From a bacterium (GTDB lineage: Bacteria > Planctomycetota > Planctomycetia > Kolteriales > Kolteriaceae), in contig JAIEPU010000034.1 in the NCBI GenBank assembly GCA_019748235.1, positions 1-44,698 of the forward strand: DNA of 44,698 bases. The letters are read 5' to 3'. The stretch's first letter is position 1. Each line of letters begins with the position of its first letter. The notes beneath the pieces are model-generated. The model saw nothing but the letters and a program-made list of their open reading frames with translations, made no database searches and was not told the origin of the DNA. Below, piece after piece: positions 34,553-43,337 of the stretch. The translations under genes were made by a program, and so were the position numbers.

Positions 34553-36067
34553 ATGCTCGGCCAACGCCTTTTCCGCACCGCTACTCTCGCGATAGTCGCT
34601 GGGACTCTTTCTTCATTCCTTACCATCGCTCACGCAGACGAACGATGTGCCACGGAGCAAGGATCACGCTGGCCGCAGTTTCGGGGGCCGGACGGACTGA
34701 GCCTCGCCACCGACAGCAAGATCCCCAGCGAATGGAGCACCGAAAAGAACGTCGCTTGGAAGATCAGCATCCCCGGCACTGGCTGGGCCAGTCCCATCAT
34801 TTGGGAAGATAAGCTCTTCGTCGCGACCGCCGTGACAGAGAATCAGCCAAAGCCGAGCGCACGGGGCGGTGGGCCGGGGGGTCCAGGCCGGGGCGAAGGT
34901 CGAAGGCCCGGTGCGGAAGGGGAAAGTCCGAGAGCTAATCGCGGAGAAGATAACGGTCCAGCTCCTCAAGCGGATAGCAATCAACCAGCGGGACCAGGGA
35001 GTGAAGGGAGACCTCGACGGGGTCGTGGTCCCGGCGGCGGTCGAGACAACGCTCCTCCTCAAGCGGTCTATCGCTGGGAACTCATGTGTCTTGATGCAAA
35101 GACCGGCAAGGAGCTTTGGAAGAAAGTCGCTCTCGAACGAAAGCCGACCATCCCGACTCACTCGACCAACACCTATGCCTCGGAGACACCGGTCACCGAC
35201 GGCAAAAACGTCTTCGTCTACTTCGGAATGATCGGGCTCTTCTCCTTTGACTTCGACGGCAACATCGTCTGGCAGAAAGATCTGGGCGTCTATCCGATGA
35301 TGAATGGCTGGGGAACGGGGAGTTCACCTGTCCTCGTCGGCGATCATTTGATCATCCAATGCGACAATGAAGAGAGTTCGTTCATCGTTGGTCTCGACAA
35401 GAAGACCGGCGAGGAAGCTTGGCGCAAGCCTCGCTCCGAGAAGTCGACTTGGTCAACCCCATTCGTCTGGACCCATCACGGCAAGACCGACATCGTCGCG
35501 CTCGGAGAAAAGAAGATCCTCGGCTACGAACCCTCTACCGGCAAAGAGAACTGGGAACTTCCCGGCATCGGTGCACGCTGCAGTTCGTCTCCTGCCGCGA
35601 CGGATGACTTGCTCATCGTCGGCGGCGGAGGAGGCATGCGCGGCAGCGGACCGCTGCTTGCCGTCAACGCGAAAGCAGCCGACTGGATGGAGAATGCGAG
35701 CATCGCTTGGAAGAAAGATAACGCCGGCCCGCCGATGGCCTCTCCCCTCCTCTACGACGGGCATGTTTATGTGCTCGAACAACGCGGCGGGATGATCAGT
35801 TGCTATGACGCGAAGTCAGGCGAACAGGTTTACTATCGCCAGCGACTCGCGAACGCGCGCGGCTTCACCTCTTCCCCTTGGGCGAGTGATGGCAAGATTT
35901 TTTGCCTCGATCAAGACGGGCAGACCTACGTCGTCGAAGCCGGCCCCAAGTTCAATCTCCTCGGCGTAAACGAACTCGACGAGATGTGCTGGTCCTCCCC
36001 CGCCATCGCGAACGATTCGCTCTACCTCCGAACGGTCGAACATCTCTACTGCATTCGCAATCAGTGA
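34553..36067 (+). CDS. PQQ-type beta-propeller protein, exported
   Basis: A 504-residue exported protein (signal about 1-28) opens with RWPQFRGPDGLS, the hallmark of planctomycetal PQQ-like (quinoprotein-type) propellers. Blade motifs recur with AxxGKxxW cores such as DAKTGKELWKK, DKKTGEEAWRK, EPSTGKENWEL and DAKSGEQVYY. No enzyme signature of a true alcohol dehydrogenase (for example a vicinal disulfide) is seen, so ligand binding or scaffolding is as likely as catalysis. Residues about 103-170 are a Gly/Arg/Pro-rich low-complexity insert between blades, absent in typical members. AAGGAAGG nine bases before ATG 34553 sets the start; the ORF extends 41 codons more. Downstream DNA carries REP-type hairpins. 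Confidence 0.88.
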   Translation: MLGQRLFRTATLAIVAGTLSSFLTIAHADERCATEQGSRWPQFRGPDGLSLATDSKIPSEWSTEKNVAWKISIPGTGWASPIIWEDKLFVATAVTENQPKPSARGGGPGGPGRGEGRRPGAEGESPRANRGEDNGPAPQADSNQPAGPGSEGRPRRGRGPGGGRDNAPPQAVYRWELMCLDAKTGKELWKKVALERKPTIPTHSTNTYASETPVTDGKNVFVYFGMIGLFSFDFDGNIVWQKDLGVYPMMNGWGTGSSPVLVGDHLIIQCDNEESSFIVGLDKKTGEEAWRKPRSEKSTWSTPFVWTHHGKTDIVALGEKKILGYEPSTGKENWELPGIGARCSSSPAATDDLLIVGGGGGMRGSGPLLAVNAKAADWMENASIAWKKDNAGPPMASPLLYDGHVYVLEQRGGMISCYDAKSGEQVYYRQRLANARGFTSSPWASDGKIFCLDQDGQTYVVEAGPKFNLLGVNELDEMCWSSPAIANDSLYLRTVEHLYCIRNQ

Positions 36068-36107
36068 GATCGGCTGTCAAAAATGACAATCGTTCGCCTC
36101 TCCTCCC

Positions 36108-36132
36108 GTAGGCTGGGTCGTCCCGACCCAGC
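36108..36132 (+). repeat. GTAG-headed hairpin, second REP-like family
   Basis: GTAG is followed by a perfect 9-bp stem GCTGGGTCG/CGACCCAGC with a TCC loop. The GTAG tetranucleotide before a palindrome is the classic REP layout. A half-arm AAGCTGGGTC recurs about 30 bases on, and a remnant lies at 5981-5992. Confidence 0.65.
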
Positions 36133-36220
36133 ACGTATGTCTGTTGGCAATCGCAAAGCTGGGTCACGTCCGCTCATCCCTCAACGGCCTCGGGATCGGC
36201 ATGCCTACTGTCTCGGTTAT

Positions 36221-36270
36221 TCGGCCCTCTTGTTGTTTCACACCACCCACAACACGTTGTCGGGCCATCC
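36221..36270 (-). repeat. REP-like two-hairpin element, decayed copy C
   Basis: On the minus strand it reads GATGGCCCGACAACGTGTTG, then a decayed arm, then AACAACAAGAGGGCCGAAT. Mutations have damaged both hairpins. It lies downstream of the PQQ gene. Confidence 0.6.
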
Positions 36271-36290
36271 GTCGGAAATTGCATTCAGCG

Positions 36291-36569
36291 TCAGGCATCG
36301 TTAATTGCGTACTGGATAAGTCGTGCACACATTTCTTCTAGTGTAATTTCTCTCCCGCAGGTTCTAGTCCAGTCGTCAAGGAAATCACGAGCAATAAACA
36401 CTTCAAGGAAGTATTTCAGTCCAGCTTTTTGGGCCTCTGTCGGTAGACATCCAGCGTCACTTTCGAACTCCACAATCGCGATTGAGTCCCTATTCCAGGG
36501 TTCCGAGGCGTAGATTGTGCTCTCATCATCGAAGGAACCCAACTCAGCAATTGCTTCAATTAATTTCAT
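36291..36569 (-). CDS. Small acidic protein, possible orphan immunity protein
   Basis: A 92-residue acidic cytoplasmic protein beginning MKLIEAIAELGSFDDESTIYA. It resembles small hypothetical proteins that sit beside toxin or immunity genes, but I cannot name a family securely. GGAG six bases before ATG 36569 supports it as real. The next gene on this strand is a MafI-like immunity protein 88 bases upstream, with no toxin gene next to either. An antitoxin or immunity role is inferred from size, charge and neighbourhood. Confidence 0.6.
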   Translation of the reverse strand: MKLIEAIAELGSFDDESTIYASEPWNRDSIAIVEFESDAGCLPTEAQKAGLKYFLEVFIARDFLDDWTRTCGREITLEEMCARLIQYAINDA

Positions 36570-36657
36570 TTATCTCTCCGAATCGAGGACCTCGCGACAA
36601 CCTGCGTGAAATGAACAAATCTATTGCCAAGCTGACGCCGATCACCAAAACGAGTTA

Positions 36658-36915
36658 TTAGCGAGGTTGTTTGAGTCTGGTCCAATAGCTTGGATCGATC
36701 CCCATTGTCGTTCCCAACTGGTCTATAAGCTCGATATACTTCTGATCGACTGAGACATCGTACTCGAACAGATTCTCACATAGGATTTCGAATGCTATTC
36801 CATACTCGCCATGCTTCAAAAAGTCTCGCATGCCCTCAATATGTTCATAAGGGAGTTGAAGCTCAAATAATGCAATGAGCTCAAGGATTCGACTATTGAT
36901 TTGTTTAAAGCTCAT
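36658..36915 (-). CDS. MafI-like immunity protein
   Basis: An 85-residue protein resembling the MafI immunity family: helical N-terminus (ELIALFELQLPYEHI), HGEYGIAFEILCENLFEYDV in the middle and a short C-terminal helix. MafI proteins neutralise cognate MafB-type secreted toxins in Neisseria, and similar proteins are widespread as solitary genes. The ATG at 36915 begins the conserved part; an ORF extension of 27 codons upstream looks non-family. The SD is weak. It is divergent from the macro-domain gene. No MafB-like toxin is in the window, so this is an orphan copy. Confidence 0.72.
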   Translation of the reverse strand: MSFKQINSRILELIALFELQLPYEHIEGMRDFLKHGEYGIAFEILCENLFEYDVSVDQKYIELIDQLGTTMGIDPSYWTRLKQPR

Positions 36916-37010
36916 GCGTCTTGAAGTGTATTTCGGATTGTTGGTTAGTCGCCAAATGGTACGCTGAAGAATACCACCAACACAGCCTAAAATCATTGAA
37001 GGTCTCGCTA

Positions 37011-37475
37011 TTGGACATCGAACTCGTTGACGGCGATCTACTCGATCAAAAGGTTGACGTCATCGTAAACTCTTGGAACCGAAACATCATCCCTTGGTGG
37101 CTTCTTCTACCACAAGGAGTCTCGGGCGCTATCAAACGCCGGGCTGGGTTGGCACCGTTCAAAGAGCTCGGTCGTCTCGGTGCGATCCCACTGGGTCAGG
37201 CGGTAGTCACGTCTGCCGGACGACTTCCCTATAGAGCCATCATCCACGTCGCAGGTATCAACATGCTTTGGCGATCGTCTGAATTCTCCATCCGACAATC
37301 GGTCGCGAATGCACTACGGATCGCGAACGAACAAGGTTTCCATTCGATCGCACTGCCGCTCATCGGCGCCGGATCGGGCGGAATGCGAGAAGCAAAAGTC
37401 CTTCCCCTCATTCTCGATGAGTTGAAACGACACTCATTTTCTGGAAAGGTTTTGGTGGTCCAATTTCGACGTTAA
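37011..37475 (+). CDS. Macro-domain protein (ADP-ribose binding)
   Basis: A 154-residue single macro domain. Strand 1 reads IELVDGDLLDQKVDVIVNSWNRN, where VNSWNRN replaces the classical VNAAN. A IIPWWLLLPQGVSGAIKRRAG loop, GQAVVTSAGRLPYRAIIHVAG and the phosphate loop PLIGAGSGGM follow. Macro domains bind or hydrolyse ADP-ribose from proteins, nucleic acids or metabolites; this VNxWNRN branch is common in bacteria. I start at TTG 37011, with AAGG eight bases upstream and the fold beginning at once. An ATG at 36921 would add 30 residues and nearly abut the divergent MafI-like gene. It could counter an ADP-ribosylating toxin, which would suit the immunity genes beside it (inference). Confidence 0.8.
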   Translation: MDIELVDGDLLDQKVDVIVNSWNRNIIPWWLLLPQGVSGAIKRRAGLAPFKELGRLGAIPLGQAVVTSAGRLPYRAIIHVAGINMLWRSSEFSIRQSVANALRIANEQGFHSIALPLIGAGSGGMREAKVLPLILDELKRHSFSGKVLVVQFRR

Positions 37476-37504
37476 AACAGTTCCAATGCGACTGCCGCAG
37501 ATAT

Positions 37505-37555
37505 TCGGCCCTCTTGTTGCTTCGCAACCCCGACAACGAGTTGTCGGGGCTACCC
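37505..37555 (-). repeat. REP-like two-hairpin element, copy D
   Basis: A 51-base intact element on the minus strand: GGGTAG head, hairpin CCCCGACAA-CTCG-TTGTCGGGG, hairpin GTTGC-GAA-GCAAC, tail AAGAGGGCCGAAT. It differs by one base from copy B. It lies between the macro gene and uvrA. Confidence 0.88.
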
Positions 37556-37731
37556 GTCCAAACAGCAATTGGTCTCTACCACTACAAGGAACTTCGATCA
37601 ACGGTCACCCCCGCAAGGTTTCCGCAATTTCTCTCACCTCCCCTCCCTTCCCCGCTAACCTTCCGGCACGCCGAGCCTAGAATAACAGAACGTCAAATGA
37701 CTTCCCCGTTCCTCGGTGAGCAATCTGGTTT

Positions 37732-40700
37732 ATGCCACGCACGAAACGTTCCACTTCCTCCACTCTCTTCGACGCGGCCAGCGATTCGATTCCGTTGAAA
37801 GCCCCGACTTCAACGAAGGAGAAAACTGCGCGCGGTCGAAAGTCCAAGGGGAACGGGACGGACCTCTTTGCGGAAATGGCAACGAGCGGTTCGGATGGCA
37901 CCTCGGCCGAGAAAAGCCCCGCGTGGCTCGGCGTATTGGGAGCACGACACAACAATCTGAAGGGGATCGACGTTTTCTTTCCGCTCGGACGGCTGGTCGC
38001 GGTGACCGGCGTGTCGGGGAGTGGCAAAAGCTCGCTCGTCAATGACGTCCTTCGCGAAGCACTCGCGCGCGATCTGAACGGCGCGCAGTCGATCCCGGGT
38101 GAGCATGACTCCATCATCGGAATGGAACACCTCGACAAGGTGATCGATATCGATCAATCGCCGATCGGCAGAACGCCGCGTTCGAATCCGGCGACTTACA
38201 TCAAAGTCTTCGATCAGATCCGCGACCTGTATGCGAAACTTCCCGAGTCGAAAACGCGCGGCTACAAACCGGGCCGATTCAGCTTCAACGTCGCCGGCGG
38301 CCGCTGTGAACATTGCGAGGGAAACGGCTCGATCCGCCTCGACATGGATTTTCTGGCCGATGTCTGGGTGAAATGCCCTGTCTGCGAAGCGCGTCGTTTC
38401 AATCGCGAGACGCTTCAAATCCGCTTCAAGGATAAGAACATTCACGAGGTCCTCGAGATGGATCTCGCCGAGGCGGTCGAACACTTCGCGAACATCCCCG
38501 CGATCTACGGCATGCTGAAAACGCTTTGCGATGTCGGCATGGACTACATCAAGCTCGGCCAACCCTCCCCCACTCTTTCGGGGGGCGAGGCGCAGCGGAT
38601 TAAGCTCGCGCGAGAGCTTAGCCGCAAAGCGACCGGCCGCACGCTGTATGTGCTCGACGAGCCCACGACGGGCCTTCACTTCGACGATATTCACAAGCTC
38701 ATCGCCGTCCTTCAAGGTCTCGTCGACAGCGGCAACACCGTTATCGTGATCGAGCATAACCTCGACGTCATCAAAACGGCCGATTGGGTGATCGATCTTG
38801 GTCCCGAGGGTGGCTCCGGCGGCGGGCAAATCGTGGCGGTCGGCACTCCCGAGGAAATCGCGGCGTGCCCGGAAAGTCACACCGGAAAATCGCTCCGCGA
38901 TGTTTTCGAGCCACGAAAAGCGACCTCCGCGAAGTCATCCAAGAAGACCGCGTCACGACTCAAGGGTCCGCAAAAGCTTCCCACCCATCTCATCGTCGAA
39001 GGGGCCACCGAGCACAATTTGAAACATGTCAATCTCGAGATTCCGCTTCGCCAAACGACCGTCTTTTGCGGACCCTCGGGAAGTGGCAAGAGTTCGCTCG
39101 CCATCGACACGCTGTACGCCGAGGGACAACGCCGCTACATCGAATCTCTTTCCTCGTACGCACGCCAATTCCTGGGGCAGGCACAGAAGCCGCACGTCGA
39201 ACGTGTCACCGGGCTGTCACCTGCCATCTGTATTGAGCAGAAATCCGCCAGCAAGAGCCCGCGCTCGACCGTCGGCACCGTGACCGAAATCTACGACTAC
39301 TTCCGCATTCTCTTCGCGCGGCTCGGACAACCTTTCTGCCCTGATTGCCAAATCCCCATCGGCACGCAAAGCAGTGACGAAATCATCGACAAACTGATGC
39401 TGCTCCCCGAGGGAAATCGCATTTACGTCTTGGCTCCGATCGACCCCGATGAGACGAGCAGTTACGAATCCGTCTGGCAGGAACTGACCCGCACCGGCTT
39501 CATGCGAATGCGGGTCGATGGTGTCAGCCATGAAATCGCCCATCCGCCGAAGATCGATCGCCGGCGACGTCATCTCATCGAGGTCATCGTCGATCGCCTC
39601 GTCATCAGGCACAACCAGCGGGGTCGAGTCGCGGAATCGGTCGAGGCGGCTCTTGATCTCGGTCGCGGTATTCTTCACATCGCGCACGTGGACGATACCA
39701 AGCCCGAGAAGCAGTGGAAGGTCGAGCGGTTCAGCCAGCATTTTGCCTGCGATCGGTGTGGCCGAAGTTTCGATGAATTGACACCGAACCATTTCTCGTT
39801 CAATTCATCGATCGGTTGGTGTCCCGCATGCGAAGGACTCGGCATGCAAGCCGGTGCGGAGTTCGGCACCGTTAGCGAACGAGCAGGGCTTTCGATCCGT
39901 GAGGGCGCGATTCCCCAGTGGCCGAACCTTTACATCTATGGCCCGGATAATCCGTTCGTGATGGCGCTCGAAGCGGTCGCGAAGCATGGCGGCTTCTCGC
40001 TCGATGAATCGTTCGACGATCTCTCGGCCGAGCAGCGCCGCATGATCTTTCAAGGGACCGGCGACACCTGGCTCGAACTCGACAACAAGCTCGGCACGCA
40101 GATCCAGTATAAGGGACTCTTCCCCGCGATCACTGAAGCGTCACGCGTGAGCTGGGTCTATCGGCATCGTCTCTCTGACATACTCGGTGAAACGTCTTGC
40201 TCGACGTGCGCCGGCTCGCGACTCAAAGATTATCCTTCCGCGGTGAAGCTCGGCGGACGAACGATGGCCGAGTGGGGTGCTCTCGCGCTGGATGACGCAC
40301 TTACTGCGGTCAAAGGACTCAAGCTCGACCGGACCGAGAAACAAATTGCAGGGGAACTCCTTCGTGAGATCACGAATCGCCTAGAATTTCTCGTCGATGT
40401 TGGGCTCGATTATCTTTCGCTCGGCCGATCGACCCCGACTCTCTCGGGAGGTGAAGCCCAGCGCATTCGGCTCGCCAGCCAACTGGGAAGCGGGCTCACC
40501 GGCGTTCTCTACTTGCTCGACGAACCGACGATTGGACTCCACCCGCGCGATAACGGCCGGCTGCTTCGCGCGCTTGGCAAGCTTCGCGATCTTGGCAATA
40601 CCGTCGTCATCGTCGAACATGATCGTGAAGTGATCGACTCCGCCGATTGCGTTGTCGACTTCGGTCCCGGTGCGGGCCGGCTGGGTGGCACTGTCACCGC

Positions 40701-42924
40701 GCAAGGCACGCCGAAGAAGCTTCTATCGATGAAGTCGTCGCTGACGGGGAAGTATCTTTCCGGCACCGAAGCGATCCCCGTCCCGACCAATCGTCGGCCG
40801 GTTGGCGAACAGAAGCTGCAAATCGTCGGAGCCGCTCATCACAACTTGAAGCAAGTGAATGTCGACATACCGCTCGGCTGTTTCGTCGCGGTGACCGGTG
40901 TCTCCGGCAGCGGTAAGAGTTCGCTGATCAATGACGTTCTTTGGGCATCACTCGCACGCCGGCTTCATCGCGCTCAAACAAATCCCGGCTTGCACGAATC
41001 GATCCAAGGCATCGAACACATCGACAAGGTCATCAATGTCGATCAGCAGCCGATCGGCAATACGCCTGCCAGCAACCCCGCCACCTATACCGGCATCTTC
41101 GACCTCGTGCGCGAACTGTTCACGCAGCTCCCCGATGCGAAGATTCGTGGCTACACGGCAGGCTGGTTTAGTTTCAATCGACCCGGAGGTCGCTGTGAAG
41201 CGTGCGAAGGGAGCGGCGTCAAACGAATTGAAATGCACTTCCTGCCCGATGTCTGGGTGACGTGCGATGTCTGCAATGGCAAGCGATACACCCCCGAGAC
41301 GCTCGCGATTCAGTTCAAGGGAAAGTCGATCTCTGACGTTCTCGAGCTGACCGCGGTCGAAGCCCTCGATTTGTTCCAGAACATTCCGAAGCTTCGCCGG
41401 CTGTTGGAAACGCTTCGGGACGTCGGTCTCGACTACTTGCCGCTCGGCCAGTCGGCGCCGACTCTTTCGGGGGGGGAAGCGCAGCGGCTCAAGTTGGCGG
41501 CGGAACTTGCCCGCCCCAACACAGGCAAGACGATCTACATCCTTGACGAACCGACGACCGGCCTGCACTTCGATGATCTGCGCAAACTGCTTCGCGTGCT
41601 TCATCGACTCGTCGATCTCGGCAATACCGTCGTGACCATCGAGCATAACCTCGACGTCATCAAGACGGCGGACTGGGTCATCGACATGGGTCCGGAAGCA
41701 GGCCAAGAGGGAGGACAAGTCGTCTTTGCCGGCACGCCGGAAGATCTCGTCGGCCTCACTGATCAAGCACCAAAAAACGGCCGTTCATCCACTCGTGGCA
41801 AAAAGAAATCCACTAATGAATCGCCATCCGCATTCTTCTCTCACACCGCTGTCGCGCTTCGGCCGGTAATCGAAGCCGGGCCGCACGCGGAGCGGGAAGT
41901 CGCCGCCCCGACCGCTCCTGTCGCGGAAGATTCCCCTGTCGACATCGCCGCCGAGCTGGGTGGCGAAGTAAAAATGCCTTGGCAGATTGACGGTCGCAAG
42001 TGGCACACCGTCGATCGTGTCAGCTTGAAGGGAAAGCCGACGAAGTGGGAAGGGGAGGCACTCGCTTATGTCGTGGACGAAATCACTAAGCTTGGCGTCT
42101 TCGCGGAACCGAATTGGGGTGATCGGCAATGCGTCGAAATCACCGCCGCCCGAAAGAGTGACGGCTGGTTCCTGCATGCGATGACCGGCGAGGAATGGGT
42201 GCTCCGTCTCAAGTTCCGCCCTGGTCGCGGAGCGTTCAAGCAAGAGGCCCTCACCAATGCTCTCGGCCTCGGCTCGATGGATGATTTGAAGGATGTTCCC
42301 CTTTACGGCCGGCAGTCACGCGTGCGCGTTCGCAAGCTTCGGAGCATCTTTCAACAAGTCGACATCAGCGTCTATCGCCTGGCCGAGATTCAAACCCCCG
42401 CGTTCCGCGAGTTCTTGGAAAAGTCCGTCGTTTCCTTCACCAAGGCGATCGACAAGCTACATGACGACCCGAGCACGGCCGAGCCCTGGACCGGCGACGG
42501 CGAAGGTTGGCATCGATCGACGAAAGGGTTCAAGCCCGGCCGTACGCGTCGCTGGGAGTCTGCCTTGCTCGATCGCGTCCTTCGATCTGTCGAAGATGCC
42601 GCCGAGGGGAAATTCGATTGGGCCAGCCGTGACTCCGTCAAACGACGCTTCCCCGGCATCGGCCAAGCTTGGGCTCGTTTGATGACCAAAGAGCACCGCG
42701 CGCTCCGCCTCGTTCTCGTTGGACCAAAGGGTGCCTTCAACCTCGCCGCGATCGACAATCTCGGCAGCAGCCAACGCCTCCGCACCAACAACCAGCGATT
42801 CGACGTCATCGAATTCACCTTCGATTCCGAAGACGATGTCTCTCACTCTTTGTTAACAGATTTCCTCTCACGCCACGCGGAAGCATTCCTCAACTGGGAC
42901 GGGAGAGAAGGTGCGGAAGGGTGA
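37732..42924 (+). CDS. uvrA: Oversized UvrA with three ATPase modules and a C-terminal extension
   Basis: A 1730-residue UvrA-class protein; normal UvrA is about 940. A Lys/Ser-rich tail (1-65) precedes an extra C-half-type module (about 70-395: Walker A GVSGSGKSS at 93, zinc-type CEHCEGNG...CPVC, signature LSGGEAQR at 282, LDEPTTG at 306). A complete UvrA follows: module I (Walker A GPSGSGKSS at 447, YAEGQRRYIESLSSYARQFL, CDRCG...CPAC, signature at 904) and module II (Walker A at 1056, CEACEGSG...CDVC, signature at 1245, Walker B at 1269). A linker leads to an unrecognised domain (about 1415-1730; MPWQIDGRKWHTVDRVS). UvrA scans DNA for bulky lesions and loads UvrB. Every nucleotide-binding motif looks intact. 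An N-half for the extra module is missing, and upstream DNA is a non-coding REP region. It may be a paralog for resistance to DNA-binding compounds rather than the housekeeping copy. Confidence 0.92.
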   Translation: MPRTKRSTSSTLFDAASDSIPLKAPTSTKEKTARGRKSKGNGTDLFAEMATSGSDGTSAEKSPAWLGVLGARHNNLKGIDVFFPLGRLVAVTGVSGSGKSSLVNDVLREALARDLNGAQSIPGEHDSIIGMEHLDKVIDIDQSPIGRTPRSNPATYIKVFDQIRDLYAKLPESKTRGYKPGRFSFNVAGGRCEHCEGNGSIRLDMDFLADVWVKCPVCEARRFNRETLQIRFKDKNIHEVLEMDLAEAVEHFANIPAIYGMLKTLCDVGMDYIKLGQPSPTLSGGEAQRIKLARELSRKATGRTLYVLDEPTTGLHFDDIHKLIAVLQGLVDSGNTVIVIEHNLDVIKTADWVIDLGPEGGSGGGQIVAVGTPEEIAACPESHTGKSLRDVFEPRKATSAKSSKKTASRLKGPQKLPTHLIVEGATEHNLKHVNLEIPLRQTTVFCGPSGSGKSSLAIDTLYAEGQRRYIESLSSYARQFLGQAQKPHVERVTGLSPAICIEQKSASKSPRSTVGTVTEIYDYFRILFARLGQPFCPDCQIPIGTQSSDEIIDKLMLLPEGNRIYVLAPIDPDETSSYESVWQELTRTGFMRMRVDGVSHEIAHPPKIDRRRRHLIEVIVDRLVIRHNQRGRVAESVEAALDLGRGILHIAHVDDTKPEKQWKVERFSQHFACDRCGRSFDELTPNHFSFNSSIGWCPACEGLGMQAGAEFGTVSERAGLSIREGAIPQWPNLYIYGPDNPFVMALEAVAKHGGFSLDESFDDLSAEQRRMIFQGTGDTWLELDNKLGTQIQYKGLFPAITEASRVSWVYRHRLSDILGETSCSTCAGSRLKDYPSAVKLGGRTMAEWGALALDDALTAVKGLKLDRTEKQIAGELLREITNRLEFLVDVGLDYLSLGRSTPTLSGGEAQRIRLASQLGSGLTGVLYLLDEPTIGLHPRDNGRLLRALGKLRDLGNTVVIVEHDREVIDSADCVVDFGPGAGRLGGTVTAQGTPKKLLSMKSSLTGKYLSGTEAIPVPTNRRPVGEQKLQIVGAAHHNLKQVNVDIPLGCFVAVTGVSGSGKSSLINDVLWASLARRLHRAQTNPGLHESIQGIEHIDKVINVDQQPIGNTPASNPATYTGIFDLVRELFTQLPDAKIRGYTAGWFSFNRPGGRCEACEGSGVKRIEMHFLPDVWVTCDVCNGKRYTPETLAIQFKGKSISDVLELTAVEALDLFQNIPKLRRLLETLRDVGLDYLPLGQSAPTLSGGEAQRLKLAAELARPNTGKTIYILDEPTTGLHFDDLRKLLRVLHRLVDLGNTVVTIEHNLDVIKTADWVIDMGPEAGQEGGQVVFAGTPEDLVGLTDQAPKNGRSSTRGKKKSTNESPSAFFSHTAVALRPVIEAGPHAEREVAAPTAPVAEDSPVDIAAELGGEVKMPWQIDGRKWHTVDRVSLKGKPTKWEGEALAYVVDEITKLGVFAEPNWGDRQCVEITAARKSDGWFLHAMTGEEWVLRLKFRPGRGAFKQEALTNALGLGSMDDLKDVPLYGRQSRVRVRKLRSIFQQVDISVYRLAEIQTPAFREFLEKSVVSFTKAIDKLHDDPSTAEPWTGDGEGWHRSTKGFKPGRTRRWESALLDRVLRSVEDAAEGKFDWASRDSVKRRFPGIGQAWARLMTKEHRALRLVLVGPKGAFNLAAIDNLGSSQRLRTNNQRFDVIEFTFDSEDDVSHSLLTDFLSRHAEAFLNWDGREGAEG

Positions 42925-43009
42925 GGGAAACTAGATCTCCAAGGATTCTTTCTGACTACACTTCGAGCTTGAATTGAAAGTATGACAGTCATCTCAAGGC
43001 AATGAACTA

Positions 43010-43240
43010 ATGACAGATGAATTCAAAATCGAACTCTGTAGTCCACCAGACCGCGAAAACCTCGTCGTCACCATCATGATCAACGGCGAACAATGGGTTG
43101 AATTAAATCGAGAGTCCGACTCTATAACACTTGAGATCTATCCACGGCAAGACGGGCAGCCCTGGATACTTGGTTTTGAAACCGCAATGAGCGTACTCTT
43201 TCGGGCGAAAGATCGGCTCGCCGAACGCAGTAAAGAATGA
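43010..43240 (+). CDS. Small hypothetical protein
   Basis: A 76-residue acidic protein beginning MTDEFKIELCSPPDRENLVV, followed by EQWVELNRES and a closing helical AMSVLFRAKDRLAERS. I recall similar short proteins in varied bacteria without function; size and sequence would suit an immunity or antitoxin-type protein, but that is a guess. ATG 43010 has a weak AAGG upstream. It ends 14 bases before REP copy E and lies between uvrA and the RAYT unit. Confidence 0.55.
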   Translation: MTDEFKIELCSPPDRENLVVTIMINGEQWVELNRESDSITLEIYPRQDGQPWILGFETAMSVLFRAKDRLAERSKE

Positions 43241-43254
43241 AACGCGTCTTTCCC

Positions 43255-43303
43255 GGGTGGCCCGGACACTTGCTGTCCGGGTTGCGAAGCAACAAGAGGG
43301 TCA
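43255..43303 (+). repeat. REP element copy E (downstream flank of RAYT)
   Basis: GGGTGG head, hairpin CCCGGACA-CTTGC-TGTCCGGG, hairpin GTTGC-GAA-GCAAC, then AAGAGGG. It shares 43 identical consecutive bases (43258-43300) with copy F and lies 34 bases from the RAYT stop, in inverted orientation to F. Confidence 0.9.
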
Positions 43304-43337
43304 TTGACTTCTTGAACGACTAGCCGGATTGAATCAC

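Noticed and set aside
38170..38200. TTCGAATCC string as a tRNA T-arm
   Set aside because: It lies within uvrA coding sequence and no cloverleaf can be built around it.
37810..38880. 356-residue minus-strand ORF within uvrA
   Set aside because: It is antisense to a clear ATPase module with intact Walker and signature motifs.
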